A stretch of 64,000 nucleotides of DNA from Callaeas wilsoni (taxonomy: Eukaryota > Chordata > Aves > Passeriformes > Callaeidae), in the NCBI GenBank assembly GCA_013398955.1, contig VWPU01013481.1:310001-374000 (forward strand). The letters are read 5' to 3'. The notes under the pieces were generated by a model. The model did no database searches. It was not told the DNA's origin and saw only the letters and a program-made list of their open reading frames with translations. Shown here one piece after another: positions 51,192-61,371 of the stretch (its first letter is position 1; the number at the start of each line of letters is the position of its first letter). A program made the translations under genes and the position numbers.

Positions 51192-51884
51192 TGACTAAGA
51201 TGCTACTGACAAGGGGAAAAAGCCAAAAACTTCTCATTGAAAGCTAATTCTTACAGATCATGAGACTAAAAGACTGAATATTCATCATGACGGAAAGATT
51301 TCTAGCCATTAAGAATCTAGATAGCATCCACATCAGCTATGAATAATACATTAAAAATAATCCACGTTCCTGAGCCTTTGTACCGTCACTGCTCACAAGG
51401 CTTTAGGTGACATTGTCCTTGTTGGTTGGGAACCAACCCTTGAACCAAAACCACAAGACTGACAGCCAGCTGGCTCTCAAGGAGCTAGCTCAGACCCCAA
51501 AGAACCCCTGATATTTTGTGTAACTGTTTCATCTTAGTTTTACTATAGCAGTCGTGATGATGATTAGGCAGTTCACTTTATTTATTTTGCAAGGCTGCAT
51601 ATCACACAGATCTCCAAACTTAACTGAGCAAGAACATGGCAAGAAAAAAGACTAGTCAAAGCTTCAACTATTCCCCCTATGGCTTTTGAAAACAGCTAGC
51701 AGCAAATCCGTAGGGACGGCTGCTTGGGGCACAAAGTAACAATTCACCTAACTGGCCTCCCAACTGGAAAAAAAAAAAAAAAGTGGTTCGGGAACGATCA
51801 GAACCAGGGCTAACATTTTTGTTTTCACACTTTTCAGCCCATAAATCTCAGCACCTCAGCCTAAACCGAGCAGAATCCTATTTC

Positions 51885-52110
51885 CAGCAGTGCCCGAATA
51901 TCTCTCACGATCCGAGAGCGAGCACAAAACTCTAAGTCCTCTCTTGCCACACGCGCTCGTAGCTGCTCCCGAAGCAGCAGCTCGGCAGCGCTACCCTCCG
52001 CGACTCCAGGACGCCAGGCCGGGTACCGGGGCTGGGGAGCGCTGCGCCCGTAACGAGCACCGCCACCGTGCGGTCACCTACCTAAAACCGCCGCGGCACC
52101 GAAAACAAGC
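51885..52110 (-). promoter_or_regulatory. CAPS2: Small CpG-rich patch, possible CAPS2 5' exon or promoter
   Basis: About 200 bases rich in CpG in otherwise AT-rich DNA, roughly 0.9 kb upstream of the most 5' CAPS2 exon placed. A donor-like 'ttttag|gtaggtga' lies on the minus strand at 52081/52082, preceded by an ATG (52110). That short frame leaves in phase 2, which does not fit the next exon, so any exon here may be noncoding. Confidence 0.4.
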
Positions 52111-53950
52111 CATTAAATCTCAGAGTCATCTTTTTTCTGTACCATTTCAACTGTTGTTAGGTGAAGAACACACCTAATTCTAGATGTTAGAGCCTTAATA
52201 TAATGCCTTTTCTAGAAGTCAACAAATCAGGAAGAAAGCAAAGAAAAAAACATTGGGAGCACTGGGGTGAAGCACGATTTCAGCATAATTTTAATTTAAG
52301 ATTTATTTTTGTAAATCACCAAGAATCATGTGGAGTAGGGAGTCTCAATTTTAGTTGCACAAGAAAGGAAAAAAAAAGAGATGAGAGATTAGAGAAAAAA
52401 CAACATTTCTTTTCTTTTACAACCTACACTAAATGCCCCAAATGTTCTTCTTGTCCACAGGTATTTAATTTTCAAAAACCTGGTTAAAACATTAACACTA
52501 GCATTATAACATTGATGTGTTATCATTTACAAAAGGTCTTTTTTCATTCCAAATCAAACTGAAAAGAAGAACAGCAACTTGGCAGTCAAACTCCAAGAAT
52601 TCCTAATGGGTCATGCAACAAATAAGGAAGTTAAATGGGTGCTTGGGGGCTGAGGGAGAATTCGCAATTAACTTTAGTTCATGGGCATAAAGTACACAGT
52701 ATCTGTGAGAAAAATCAACTGTTACTAACTATTAATATTTACCTTAGCGGCAAGGAAAATAATGGCTCTCAGAATCCAAGATCATATTCACAGGGACTAT
52801 CAAAAGGTAGCCCTAAACTTTCTACTACAGTGAACCTGTGTGGGTTGCACACCTAACCTATCTCAAAGCACAGACTATTTAGGAATACCTGGAAAATGTA
52901 ATTTCCCTTCATATTGAACACATGAGCACTGAGATTCATTTTTCATGTCGATCTAAAATCACGCCTTTTCAAATTATAATTTGGGGGCTGCTTTACTGTA
53001 TTGCTGTCTGGCAAAACAAAAACATAGACACATCTGTTGCCAGTTTCACCAACAGCCTGAGACAGCTCACAGTACACATTCAAGCCTCTGTTGCTCTTAA
53101 GAGCAAGTACTACTTCATTCTTAAATTCCCCACATTCCAATTAAGTACTCAGAGTAGCAGTTACTCTAGGATAGCTCTTTATATTGGAATTTCTTGCCTT
53201 CATTCGAGAAGCTGTCGTACTGAACTATCCCTTTCTGACAAAAATAATTTCTTTAAAAGGTGCCTTATCTACAGAATGGATTTTAACCTCAAACTAAGAA
53301 CCTTCTGAAGTATGATTAAAATATTTTTAAAATGTCAAAGTAAGGAAGGAAAATAGTCACAAGCCTTCCATTGACTACCTGACATTTCTTCCCCCTCAAT
53401 GACAACTCAGCCTTCCTTCGAGGGGATGCAGAAACTCCTTTAACTTCCAAATCCATGCAAATTCAATGACAGCTTTCAGAACAAACTGAAAAACAGGAAA
53501 TACTTTTGAGAAAAACATGTATTTTTTATCTAAGTACTTCTGAGGAAAAAAAAGTTACTGCATTAGAAAGAATTTTGGTATTGTCTTCAGCAAGCTATGA
53601 AATGCTGTTGGTTTCTCTTTTTCACCGCCTTTTAATTTCAGTCTTTTATTACTAGTGCTTAACCAGATTCCTCCTGTTCAAACTTGTGTTTTTGCCTCAA
53701 GCTTAACTCCCTCTTTCCCTTACACTTATCCATACCTTCTCATTCCAGTATTACTAATTTGTTACCCCTTGGGCAACATCGAACCTTTTGTACTCTCCGC
53801 TTACAACTGCTGCCCGGCTCTCCATCGCTCAGTGCCCTGGGAACAGGTATTTTCAGGAAGACGTACGGGCCCTCCCGGCATACTGCCAGGCTCCGAGAGC
53901 TCCAGGGTGCCATTCCACTAACTACTGCTGCTCTGCTGGCTTCTCCTTCC
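52111..53950. other. CAPS2 5' region, nothing supported
   Basis: AT-rich sequence between two CpG-rich patches. No splice-bounded frame or recognisable repeat. Confidence 0.5.
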
Positions 53951-53999
53951 ACCCAGCCAGTTTTGAACCAAAAGCCCATCACGTAGCTCCCATCAATCA

Positions 54000-55060
54000 G
54001 ACATTCCATTTTCAAACGAAAGGCTGACGGCACTGAGCAGTTCCCACTCCCAAGCACCCTTTCCTTTCCTTTCCCGAGCAGGAAGGAGCAGGGCTGCAGC
54101 GCCCGCTCGGAGGCGGGCACAGGGCGCCGGGCACCCGCGCAGCCCTCCCGCCGCACCCCTTCCCCGGCGCACGGAGAACGTCCTCGCACGGCCGCAAGGC
54201 TCTCCTGCAATGGAGCATCCCCCCACCTGAGGGCACAGAGGGGAGACAGCGTTGTTATACTTAATGGTTCACACGCTGAGATTACTTAATCAAACAGCAA
54301 TGCTGTAAGAGGCGGGATAAACACTATGAGCTCAGCAGCTCCACGGAAATGATGCATTTTCCCAAGAGAGGCGCGGGACCCCGGCCGGCAGGGGCTGCGT
54401 CTCACCGGAGCGGTCCCAGAGCGCACGGCTGACGGAGCGGGCCCGTCCCCGCACCGTCTCCAGGGTGCCGCGCCGCCCGGGCCGGGGGTTGCCGGGTACA
54501 GGAGCGCGCAGAGGCCAACCGAGGCAGGCCTCGCACCACAGTGTCGCAAGGTGCGCCTCGGCGGAGCGAGGAAGCGCAGCTCCCGCTCGCTCCTGCGGAA
54601 ATGCCCTGCGCGGGGCCCGGCCGTCCCTCCCTCCCTCCCCGAGCCCGCCGCCGGCTCTGCCCGCCCCGCCGCCCCGCAGCCCCGCCAGGACAGGCGGGCG
54701 CTTGCACGGCACACGGGTCCTGCCCTCGGCAAACCCCGGCGGCCGGAATCCGAGACTTCGAAACTGCGGCGAGAGAGCTCACGGTGCGCGTTTGTAGCCT
54801 GGGTCTGAACTACGGCGATCACCCCGAGGTAGCTCAGAACCTTTCGGACTAGGGCCTCAAGTGCCAGCAGCATCCGAAGACTCGTGGAGATGAAAGGCAC
54901 GGCAGTGATGATTCAAACACTGCCCCAGGCGGGGAAACGCCGCGGCAAAGGACACCGGGCACCAGCGCCTGGAAGGAGCAGGACCTGACCTGCACCCTGC
55001 ACACACCTCGGCAGCGCAGCACGCCTGGCTCCCACTCCATCGTTCCCTCAGATCAGTGGC
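54000..55060 (-). promoter_or_regulatory. CAPS2: CpG island, probable CAPS2 promoter
   Basis: About 1 kb of strongly CpG-rich sequence upstream of CAPS2 and downstream of the next gene's 3' end. A good minus-strand donor, CTCCG|GTGAGA, at 54405/54406 could end a first exon, and one frame leaving it is in phase 0, as the 51054 exon needs. That frame is long only because stops are rare here and it shows no recognisable motif, so I do not call it coding. Confidence 0.6.
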
Positions 55061-56240
55061 TTTGAGATTAATTTCAGTTCACTTTAACTCATTAGGTATT
55101 TCAAAGAAAAGCCTCTATGAAACTATGATTTTTTTCAAATAGTTCCAGTTGTCCTGAATGACCAGAGCAACATCAGGTATTTTTAAAAATTAAATTGTAT
55201 CCAAGTACCAGTTCTGATTCACCCCTCTGAAACATCTGCCACCTCTTGAGAAACCCTGACTCTCTAGTCAATCAGTTTTCCAAAGTTAGGCAAAATCACA
55301 CTTAGTGCAAAACTACTAACACACTGATGCTAAGGATGTATTTCCGGATGCTGCTACTTCCAAGCCTGTGTGATCCAGTTTTAGAACCAAACACATACCA
55401 TGTTTCTACACCAGAATGAACAATTCATTCCATTTCAGTGAGTGACACGATAATAAATTTAGTCCCTTTAAGTACAGTACATTTCCTCCATAAAAACAAA
55501 TCCACATGCTATTTTCCTGTAAGAATAAGGATGCCAGAAGAGTTCAGGCATCATAACTGGCCTACTTAAAAGCTATGTAATTATAAAACAGAAAATGTAA
55601 CAGTGCTGTACTGTCAGACTTACCTCTAAGGCAATTCCTGTCATTAAAGGCTGGCAGTACCATAGGTGTGTGCATTAAGTGAACAAAAAAAATGAGTAAA
55701 TAATGAAAGTGTGGACAAAAATGATTCTGGCAAAGGAAAATAAATGCTTTTCCTAATACTGACCTAAAAAGGCCACTATCAAGTTGGCATAATATATTGA
55801 AAAAAGATCCCATGCCCCACAGTTCTTGAATGGTAGGTAGCAACACATCTGTTAATTCTGATGTAAAAAAATAGAGTATTACAATGAATCAAAAGGTCAG
55901 ATTCTATGGTATTAAAATAAATGGGAGACAGAGATACAGTACTAGTGGGTATCAATCAGTTACTAGACAGCTGCTGAGTTTAACCAGTGACAAGTGGGGA
56001 AGAAATTAAGTGATCCATTGTAATACATTAAGGATTAAGTTGACATACAAAACTAAACATCATTACTCAGGACACTGCAAATTCAGACATTATTATCTTC
56101 ATATAATGTCCATGGCTAAATCTCTCTCTCCAAATAAAGAAACTTAACTATAAATGAATCTCAAAGATTTAACCCATACTGCTTTTCATACCCCCAGAGA
56201 AAATTTTTCCACAAAGAGATGAATTCATCAGTGCATGCTC
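55061..56240. other. Intergenic between CAPS2 and CCDC107-like gene
   Basis: AT-rich. May include distal 3' UTR of the gene to the right. No recognisable exon or repeat. Confidence 0.5.
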
Positions 56241-56246
56241 TTTAAT
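56241..56246 (-). terminator. Candidate poly(A) signal ATTAAA
   Basis: The common variant hexamer on the minus strand, about 365 bases past the stop codon of the CCDC107-like gene. I saw no AATAAA closer to the stop. Confidence 0.3.
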
Positions 56247-56611
56247 GAACTCAAGAAAGTCACAGTTTAAGTGGCATAATGCTTTCTAGTTACAAAACAT
56301 TTATGAAACATCTATCCTTTATAGTCTCAATTAGAAGATATTCTAATATTTTAGTGAAGCATAAGATATAATTACAGTGCATTATATACAGAGTACAGAA
56401 ATATTTTTATAGGGAAAAAATAAATAGAAAAAATATGTAAACATCCTGAGTAAAATTCTGCTGCCACTGAAGTCAGTTACAGAATTGTCATAGATATGAG
56501 CAAAGGCAGTACTTCACCCCTCTTTTTAAAGCAAATAGCAGTGCACATAACTTCATTTCAGTTTAAAGTGCATACAACATTATAGAAAGAATTCATAAGC
56601 TTTTGAAAGTT

Positions 56612-56901
56612 TCACATATGCAGATTCCATTCATATCTATTGCGTCTCCTCAGTCCCATCTCTTCTGATTCAATGCCATCTTTGCTTATCATTTCTTCGT
56701 CTTCTAATACATCTGGCTCCAACTGATGTATTTCACATTCATTGTGTAATTCATGCTCTTCTATTTTGTAATCATTATCAATATCCTCAAGCAAATCTTC
56801 ATTACAGTCATCTTCTCTGTTGTCCATTTCTTTCTCTTGAGAATGTTCAGCAAATGACTGAATGAGATCTTCAAGTTTCTCATCACAAATGTGTCCAAGA
56901 T
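56612..56901 (-). CDS. CCDC107-like last exon, acidic tail
   Basis: Acceptor 'gaattttaag', stop TGA at 56612-56614. Encodes DLGHICDEKLEDLIQSFAEH, then many Asp/Glu, ending EEMGLRRRNRYEWNLHM. The first two bases complete a Asp codon split by the intron. Confidence 0.87.
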
Positions 56902-59900
56902 CTTAAAATTCACCAAGAATAATCAAAATTAAAGTTTACTGGTAAGGCTCTGAATTTCAGGGTCAGTTTAGAAGTAGAGTATTTTTTAATTTGTTTTTTT
57001 TCCTTCTTTTATTAAGACTCAAATCATGCAAAAATCCCCCAAATTTCTAATGGACCATTCTGAACATTTAAGATTTCTCTTGGGCTACTATGCAGATCTT
57101 GCAAGTCTCCAGTTGAAACTAATATACAATTTGCTGTTTAGTATTTTATGCAAGCATTACTCACAGCCTCAGAGGTCCCCAATTGGAAATCCTTAGCCTA
57201 AAGTTAGTCCAATACTAACAGACTGCTTAGGATATGATGTTCCAAAAGCCTGTTTTATCCAAACAGAATGTGACTAAGTGGTCCAGCCCAGTTCAATGTC
57301 TTGAGCACCTATTCTTAAATAAGTCACAATGTATCAAAAATTTGTAATTGGATACATCTCAAACAGGAAGAATGGTTTTCCTCCAGAATAAAACTAATTC
57401 CACACAAATTACCCAAGGTGCAAAAGCTGAACATTATTACAGTAAGATCTATTTATCCTTTTAAAATATAAACTACTTAGTTATCTATCTGTCTGAAAAT
57501 TAAAGTACCTTTCATCTTGTTTTCTGATTTATCCAATCCACTTTCTTTCATCAGTCGTCTAATTGATTGGAGCTGTGACATTATTTCATCTTTCTGCTCA
57601 CAAGCTAAAGCATTGACACTAGAGAAAAAAGACAAATGTTAACAGCTGAAAGATTATCTTGGAAGGGAGTGCTTGATAATAATATACTTATTGCAATATT
57701 TCTTTCTGTGCATAAATACCACAGTTAAGTTTGTGAAATGTTTAGGTGAAGCTTTCCTTTGAGAACTGTCTCTTGAGAAGTAGGGAGCCCATCACATCAT
57801 ACAACTACTGAATGTCACTGAACTCTAATATTGGAGCCCCAATGGCCAAGGTCGACTAATGACTACTGAAAGTAACAATTATCCAGAGTCTTGTTATTAG
57901 TAGTACAACAATACCTAATACAGAACTTTAGAGTTTAAAGGCTTTTCTCATTCAAAGTTTTTTTTTTACTTTCCTCCCCATCACTACTAGAAATTTTTTA
58001 GGCAAACTGGCCAGTGAATTTGCTGCTTAATAGCTTCAGCACATATTAAGTTCAGAAGTACACTGAAGAAACAATCAGGAAATTCTGCAAATTTTAACCT
58101 GTGTTTCATGAAGGATGTCAGTCTACAAAATTAACTGCATGGGTATTTTTATTTCTAGTAGATAAGTAAGGCTCTAGCTTCTTAAGAACAGAACTTCTCT
58201 AAAACTATAAGGAGTTTTTATATTACTGATTCCCTTGTCACACTAAAATAGACAAGTTCTTACACACACTTTACAGATTCATTTCAAAACACAAAAATAA
58301 GCAGCTACACCTTGATAACTATTTTTTTATTATAATTACATCTAAAGGAAGCAACTCACTCTGCTACCAAAATCTAATTCCCACAAGGGCTTTCAAATGC
58401 TACTGAGTTTAAGTATATTTCCACTATTAGTCTCCTTGGTCAATATTCAAGTTCATCTTGTTAAGCTACTGTAACATGATGATATGTCTTCTGCATTTAT
58501 GTTTGGTGAACAAGAGATGGGAGGTGTCTGTGAAAAAGTTCACAAATGGCAGAATTGGTATTACCTGCAAAAGGCTACAGAAACAATAGGTAATCAAAGA
58601 AGGTTCCTAAAACTGTTCCTTACCTATATATGAAGAGCATTTTAAGAACTCTTTGTTACCATTTTGGCAAATTTCAATTTCCAGGAAATGACCCTGAGAT
58701 TTTTTAGAAACACTTACCAGTTTGAAAGTGGATCCAACTGAGTCAATAAAGAATTTAACATTTTCTCTGTCTGTGCTAGATGTTGCTCCAGTTCTAAAAG
58801 CTGATGCTCTAACAAAAAAAAACACAAACAAAAACAATGCAACAAGAAAAGAGGGAGGTGAGGGGGGGAGGAAAAGGGGGAGCAGGAGAGAAAAAACATT
58901 GTAAGGAATGTCTTTACAATATCATTAGGATATTAATTTATATTTTTGGTTGGACAGATTCAAAACCAGAAAGTTTCTTTCATCTATAAAATTCTAAAAT
59001 ATGAAAAGGGAGTGGTAGGGATAAGAACAGAAGCCTTATTTTATGTGAACAGAAGTCCTTTCCACCTAGTAACCTATCTCAAATAGTGTCCAAACAGAGG
59101 ACACCTTTGTAGAAACTGAACAGGAATGTGGAGCACACCTTCCCAGTCTCAAAAACTATGCAGCTGCAAGACTTCCTGAGATGTAAGTACTGTATTTATA
59201 CTTCATATGCTTTCATGTGTTTGTCTATTCACACCTTACAAATATACTTAACACTTAATGCACTAGAATAAAGAGGAGTCACTCCTCCTGAAACACAATT
59301 AGACTTTGAAGAAAGAAGAATGCAACACACAAGGATGATGAGTAGCCAGTGTAGCAAATCACCGCTGAACCTGATTACAGACCTGGTGTACAGACACCAA
59401 AAGATGCTGCTAGTTGTTTAACTCACTAAAAATGTGTCTATACGAGGGAGAAAAAGGTATGAAAACAGCATCAACTTGGAATGTTTTTGACAGGTTTCTC
59501 ATTTGGCCTAGAAATCATAAATGGTTTCTATAATTCTTTAGCCATACTGTTCCACTATCAAAACAGTTCAATTCTAAACCAGATCATTACATTACTTTTA
59601 AATATCCTACTTATTTAATTATATCCCATTTAAACTGAAGAAAACTGAAAAGATCTTAAGCGAGAAAAACATCAGACGTTTAAATGGCAGAGAATCCTAC
59701 TGCATTACTATAGCTGTTTTAAAGAGCATTGCATCTGGAGAATTTAAACAAACCTCAAACAAGCATTTCAAACATACAGAATAACAAAGTGGGTTTTTGT
59801 AGTTTCCTAACTGCTCTCAGTAACTCAAAAGATTGTCTTCATTTAGCTAGATTGCATCAATGAAAACATATTTTGTTCCAGTAGGAAATAAACATTTTTG

Positions 59901-61371
59901 CTGAACATATGCATTCTGAATGGGTATCTTACCTGTTTCCTTTGCCTTGTCTTCTGTACTTTTTTCCTTTTTGGAGTGACTTTCTTCATGTGACTTCATC
60001 TTTAAAAAATACAATCAAGTTAAACAACTTCATCACTATTTGTGTACTAAAGACAAAACTGCATTTAGAACTTTAGTGAAAGTAAACAGCAACCATGAAA
60101 ATGTGCTACATTAGTAAAACTTGTCTTCTGTGATGTCTCCTTCCTGTCTTAAACTAACACTTCTGATTTTAAGCAAACACAACATGATTGGCAAAAGCTG
60201 TAAAAGAAAGCAGTAGCTATTTCAAAAAGAAGCAGAAGAAACCTTCCAGGTTACTGGATCCAGTCTCCTATCATTAATTATGATATAGAATTTACTTCTT
60301 AAAGTAATAAAGATACTATCATAAAAATATTTACATTTCAATCCCACAAGCCCAAGTGTAAAGAATTGTAACACCCAAAATATGGTTTTCACGACTTTTA
60401 AATCTTATACTAAACTGGGCAGCTTCTATATGCATTTTGCTAAGATGTGATATTTTTCTCATACACCAGATTAACATGAACTGACTCCAGAAATGAGGAT
60501 GTTGTCTCCAGTCTTACTCCTGTTCATTTTTATTTTCCCTGAGGGCAAGCAACAATATTCCAGGTGCACTCTCAGCTTTGCAAGTCCAGTAGTATCTCTT
60601 ACTATAAATAATACATTTCAGGACTGATTCCTTTTAAAAAACAACCGATCATGTGTTCTCCTTTTTTAATTTACAAACAGTAGAAAAGGTATCCAATTAC
60701 GTGTATAAACCTGTATTTTGCAACTGCATGATCAAATGAGAAGTCCAAATAAAAGGTCAAGTCTACTCGCTGTTCTATCTAACTGCTAATCTAAGACCAC
60801 TGCTCTGCAGGAACTGTCCACCTCCTTCCCATACTCAATCTCATTCTGAGGAATGAAAAGGGAGTGAAACACTGATGAGGGCTTAGGTTACAGCACTGTT
60901 TAGGTTCTCAGATTCTCATTTGAGGCTGCAGGGTGAGTAAGATTCTCACTTCTTCAAGTGTCTAAAAGTATGTAAACCAGAAGCCTTCACAGGGAAGAAT
61001 TAGATACGCTAAAATTTTAAGTTTTGACTTCACATTCAAAGTCAAACAGAATAAAAAATGGCTTTTGGACAACCATATACACGGGCTCAGAATTAGAAAA
61101 ACAAACAAACAAGCCAAGTAGTTACATTTCCTCCTAACTACAATAATCCTTTTCCTATGGCTTACCTTAAGAAGTTTGTATGCTGCAAACATTCCCACTC
61201 CAAGAGCATACAACGGCATGAGGGTGAATGCTAACTCTCGACCATTTCCTCTCGTTCTCTCACTTTTTATCTCTTTTTCCATTGCATTTCTCATCTGTTG
61301 AATACTCCGGTAAGTATTACTGTCAGAATTTCCTGGATTCCGGTGAACTTGATAAACTGTCTGAGGACTAC
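56612..61371 (-). CDS. CCDC107/RIC3-type single-pass membrane protein, five exons, 5' incomplete
   Basis: Five minus-strand exons join in consistent phase to 253 residues plus stop. Order: a polar N-terminal part (SPQTVYQVHRNPGNSDSNTY); basic residues; one hydrophobic segment, ELAFTLMPLYALGVGMFAAY, then KLLK (about residues 48-68); a Lys/Glu-rich stretch; a coiled coil containing LEQHLAQTEKMLNSLLTQLD; a second helix with QLQSIRRLMKES; a strongly acidic region (DLLEDIDNDYKIEEHELHNE); and a C-terminus GLRRRNRYEW. The LAQTE..LN.L..QLDPL block and the late GLRRR motif resemble CCDC107. The overall plan also resembles RIC3, the acetylcholine-receptor chaperone of the ER membrane. The function here is not known. 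The first exon, perhaps with a signal peptide, is unresolved. I do not recall this gene at the mammalian position next to CAPS2. Confidence 0.85.
57509..57618 (-). CDS. CCDC107-like exon, helical segment
   Basis: Acceptor 'ttttttctctag', donor GTACTT. Encodes VNALACEQKDEIMSQLQSIR then RLMKESGLDKSENKMK. Likely continues the coiled coil. Confidence 0.87.
58718..58808 (-). CDS. CCDC107-like exon, coiled-coil core
   Basis: Long pyrimidine tract and acceptor 'tttttgttag', donor GTAAGT. Encodes HQLLELEQHLAQTEKMLNSL then LTQLDPLSN, a heptad-like Leu pattern and the most diagnostic block of the gene. Confidence 0.9.
58835..58900 (-). other. Polypyrimidine tract upstream of exon acceptor
   Basis: Plus-strand G/A-rich run (CT-rich in the transcript) with C blocks, just upstream of the 58808 acceptor. 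It probably contributes to splice-site recognition. The G runs on the plus strand could form a quadruplex in DNA. Confidence 0.5.
59933..59999 (-). CDS. CCDC107-like exon, charged linker
   Basis: Acceptor 'attttttaaag', donor GTAAGA. Encodes MKSHEESHSKKEKSTEDKAK then ET, a Lys/Glu-rich cytoplasmic-type linker after the membrane segment. Confidence 0.85.
61166..61371 (-). CDS. CCDC107-like exon, transmembrane segment
   Basis: Acceptor 'aatttttaag', donor GTAAGC. After two completing bases it reads SPQTVYQVHRNPGNSDSNTY, a polar basic stretch, then the hydrophobic helix LMPLYALGVGMFAAYKLLK. An internal ATG at 61294 could start a shorter form, but the frame is open from the acceptor and a splice site precedes it. 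Confidence 0.88.

Noticed and set aside
54286..54900. 204-residue minus-strand frame in the CpG island upstream of CAPS2
   Set aside because: Six-way open GC-rich sequence; the product has no motif. One frame happens to leave a donor in the right phase, which alone is not enough to call it the CAPS2 N-terminus.
60962..61165. Extension of the CCDC107-like transmembrane exon past its donor
   Set aside because: A strong GTAAGC donor precedes it and the following frame loses the family character; it is intron read-through.
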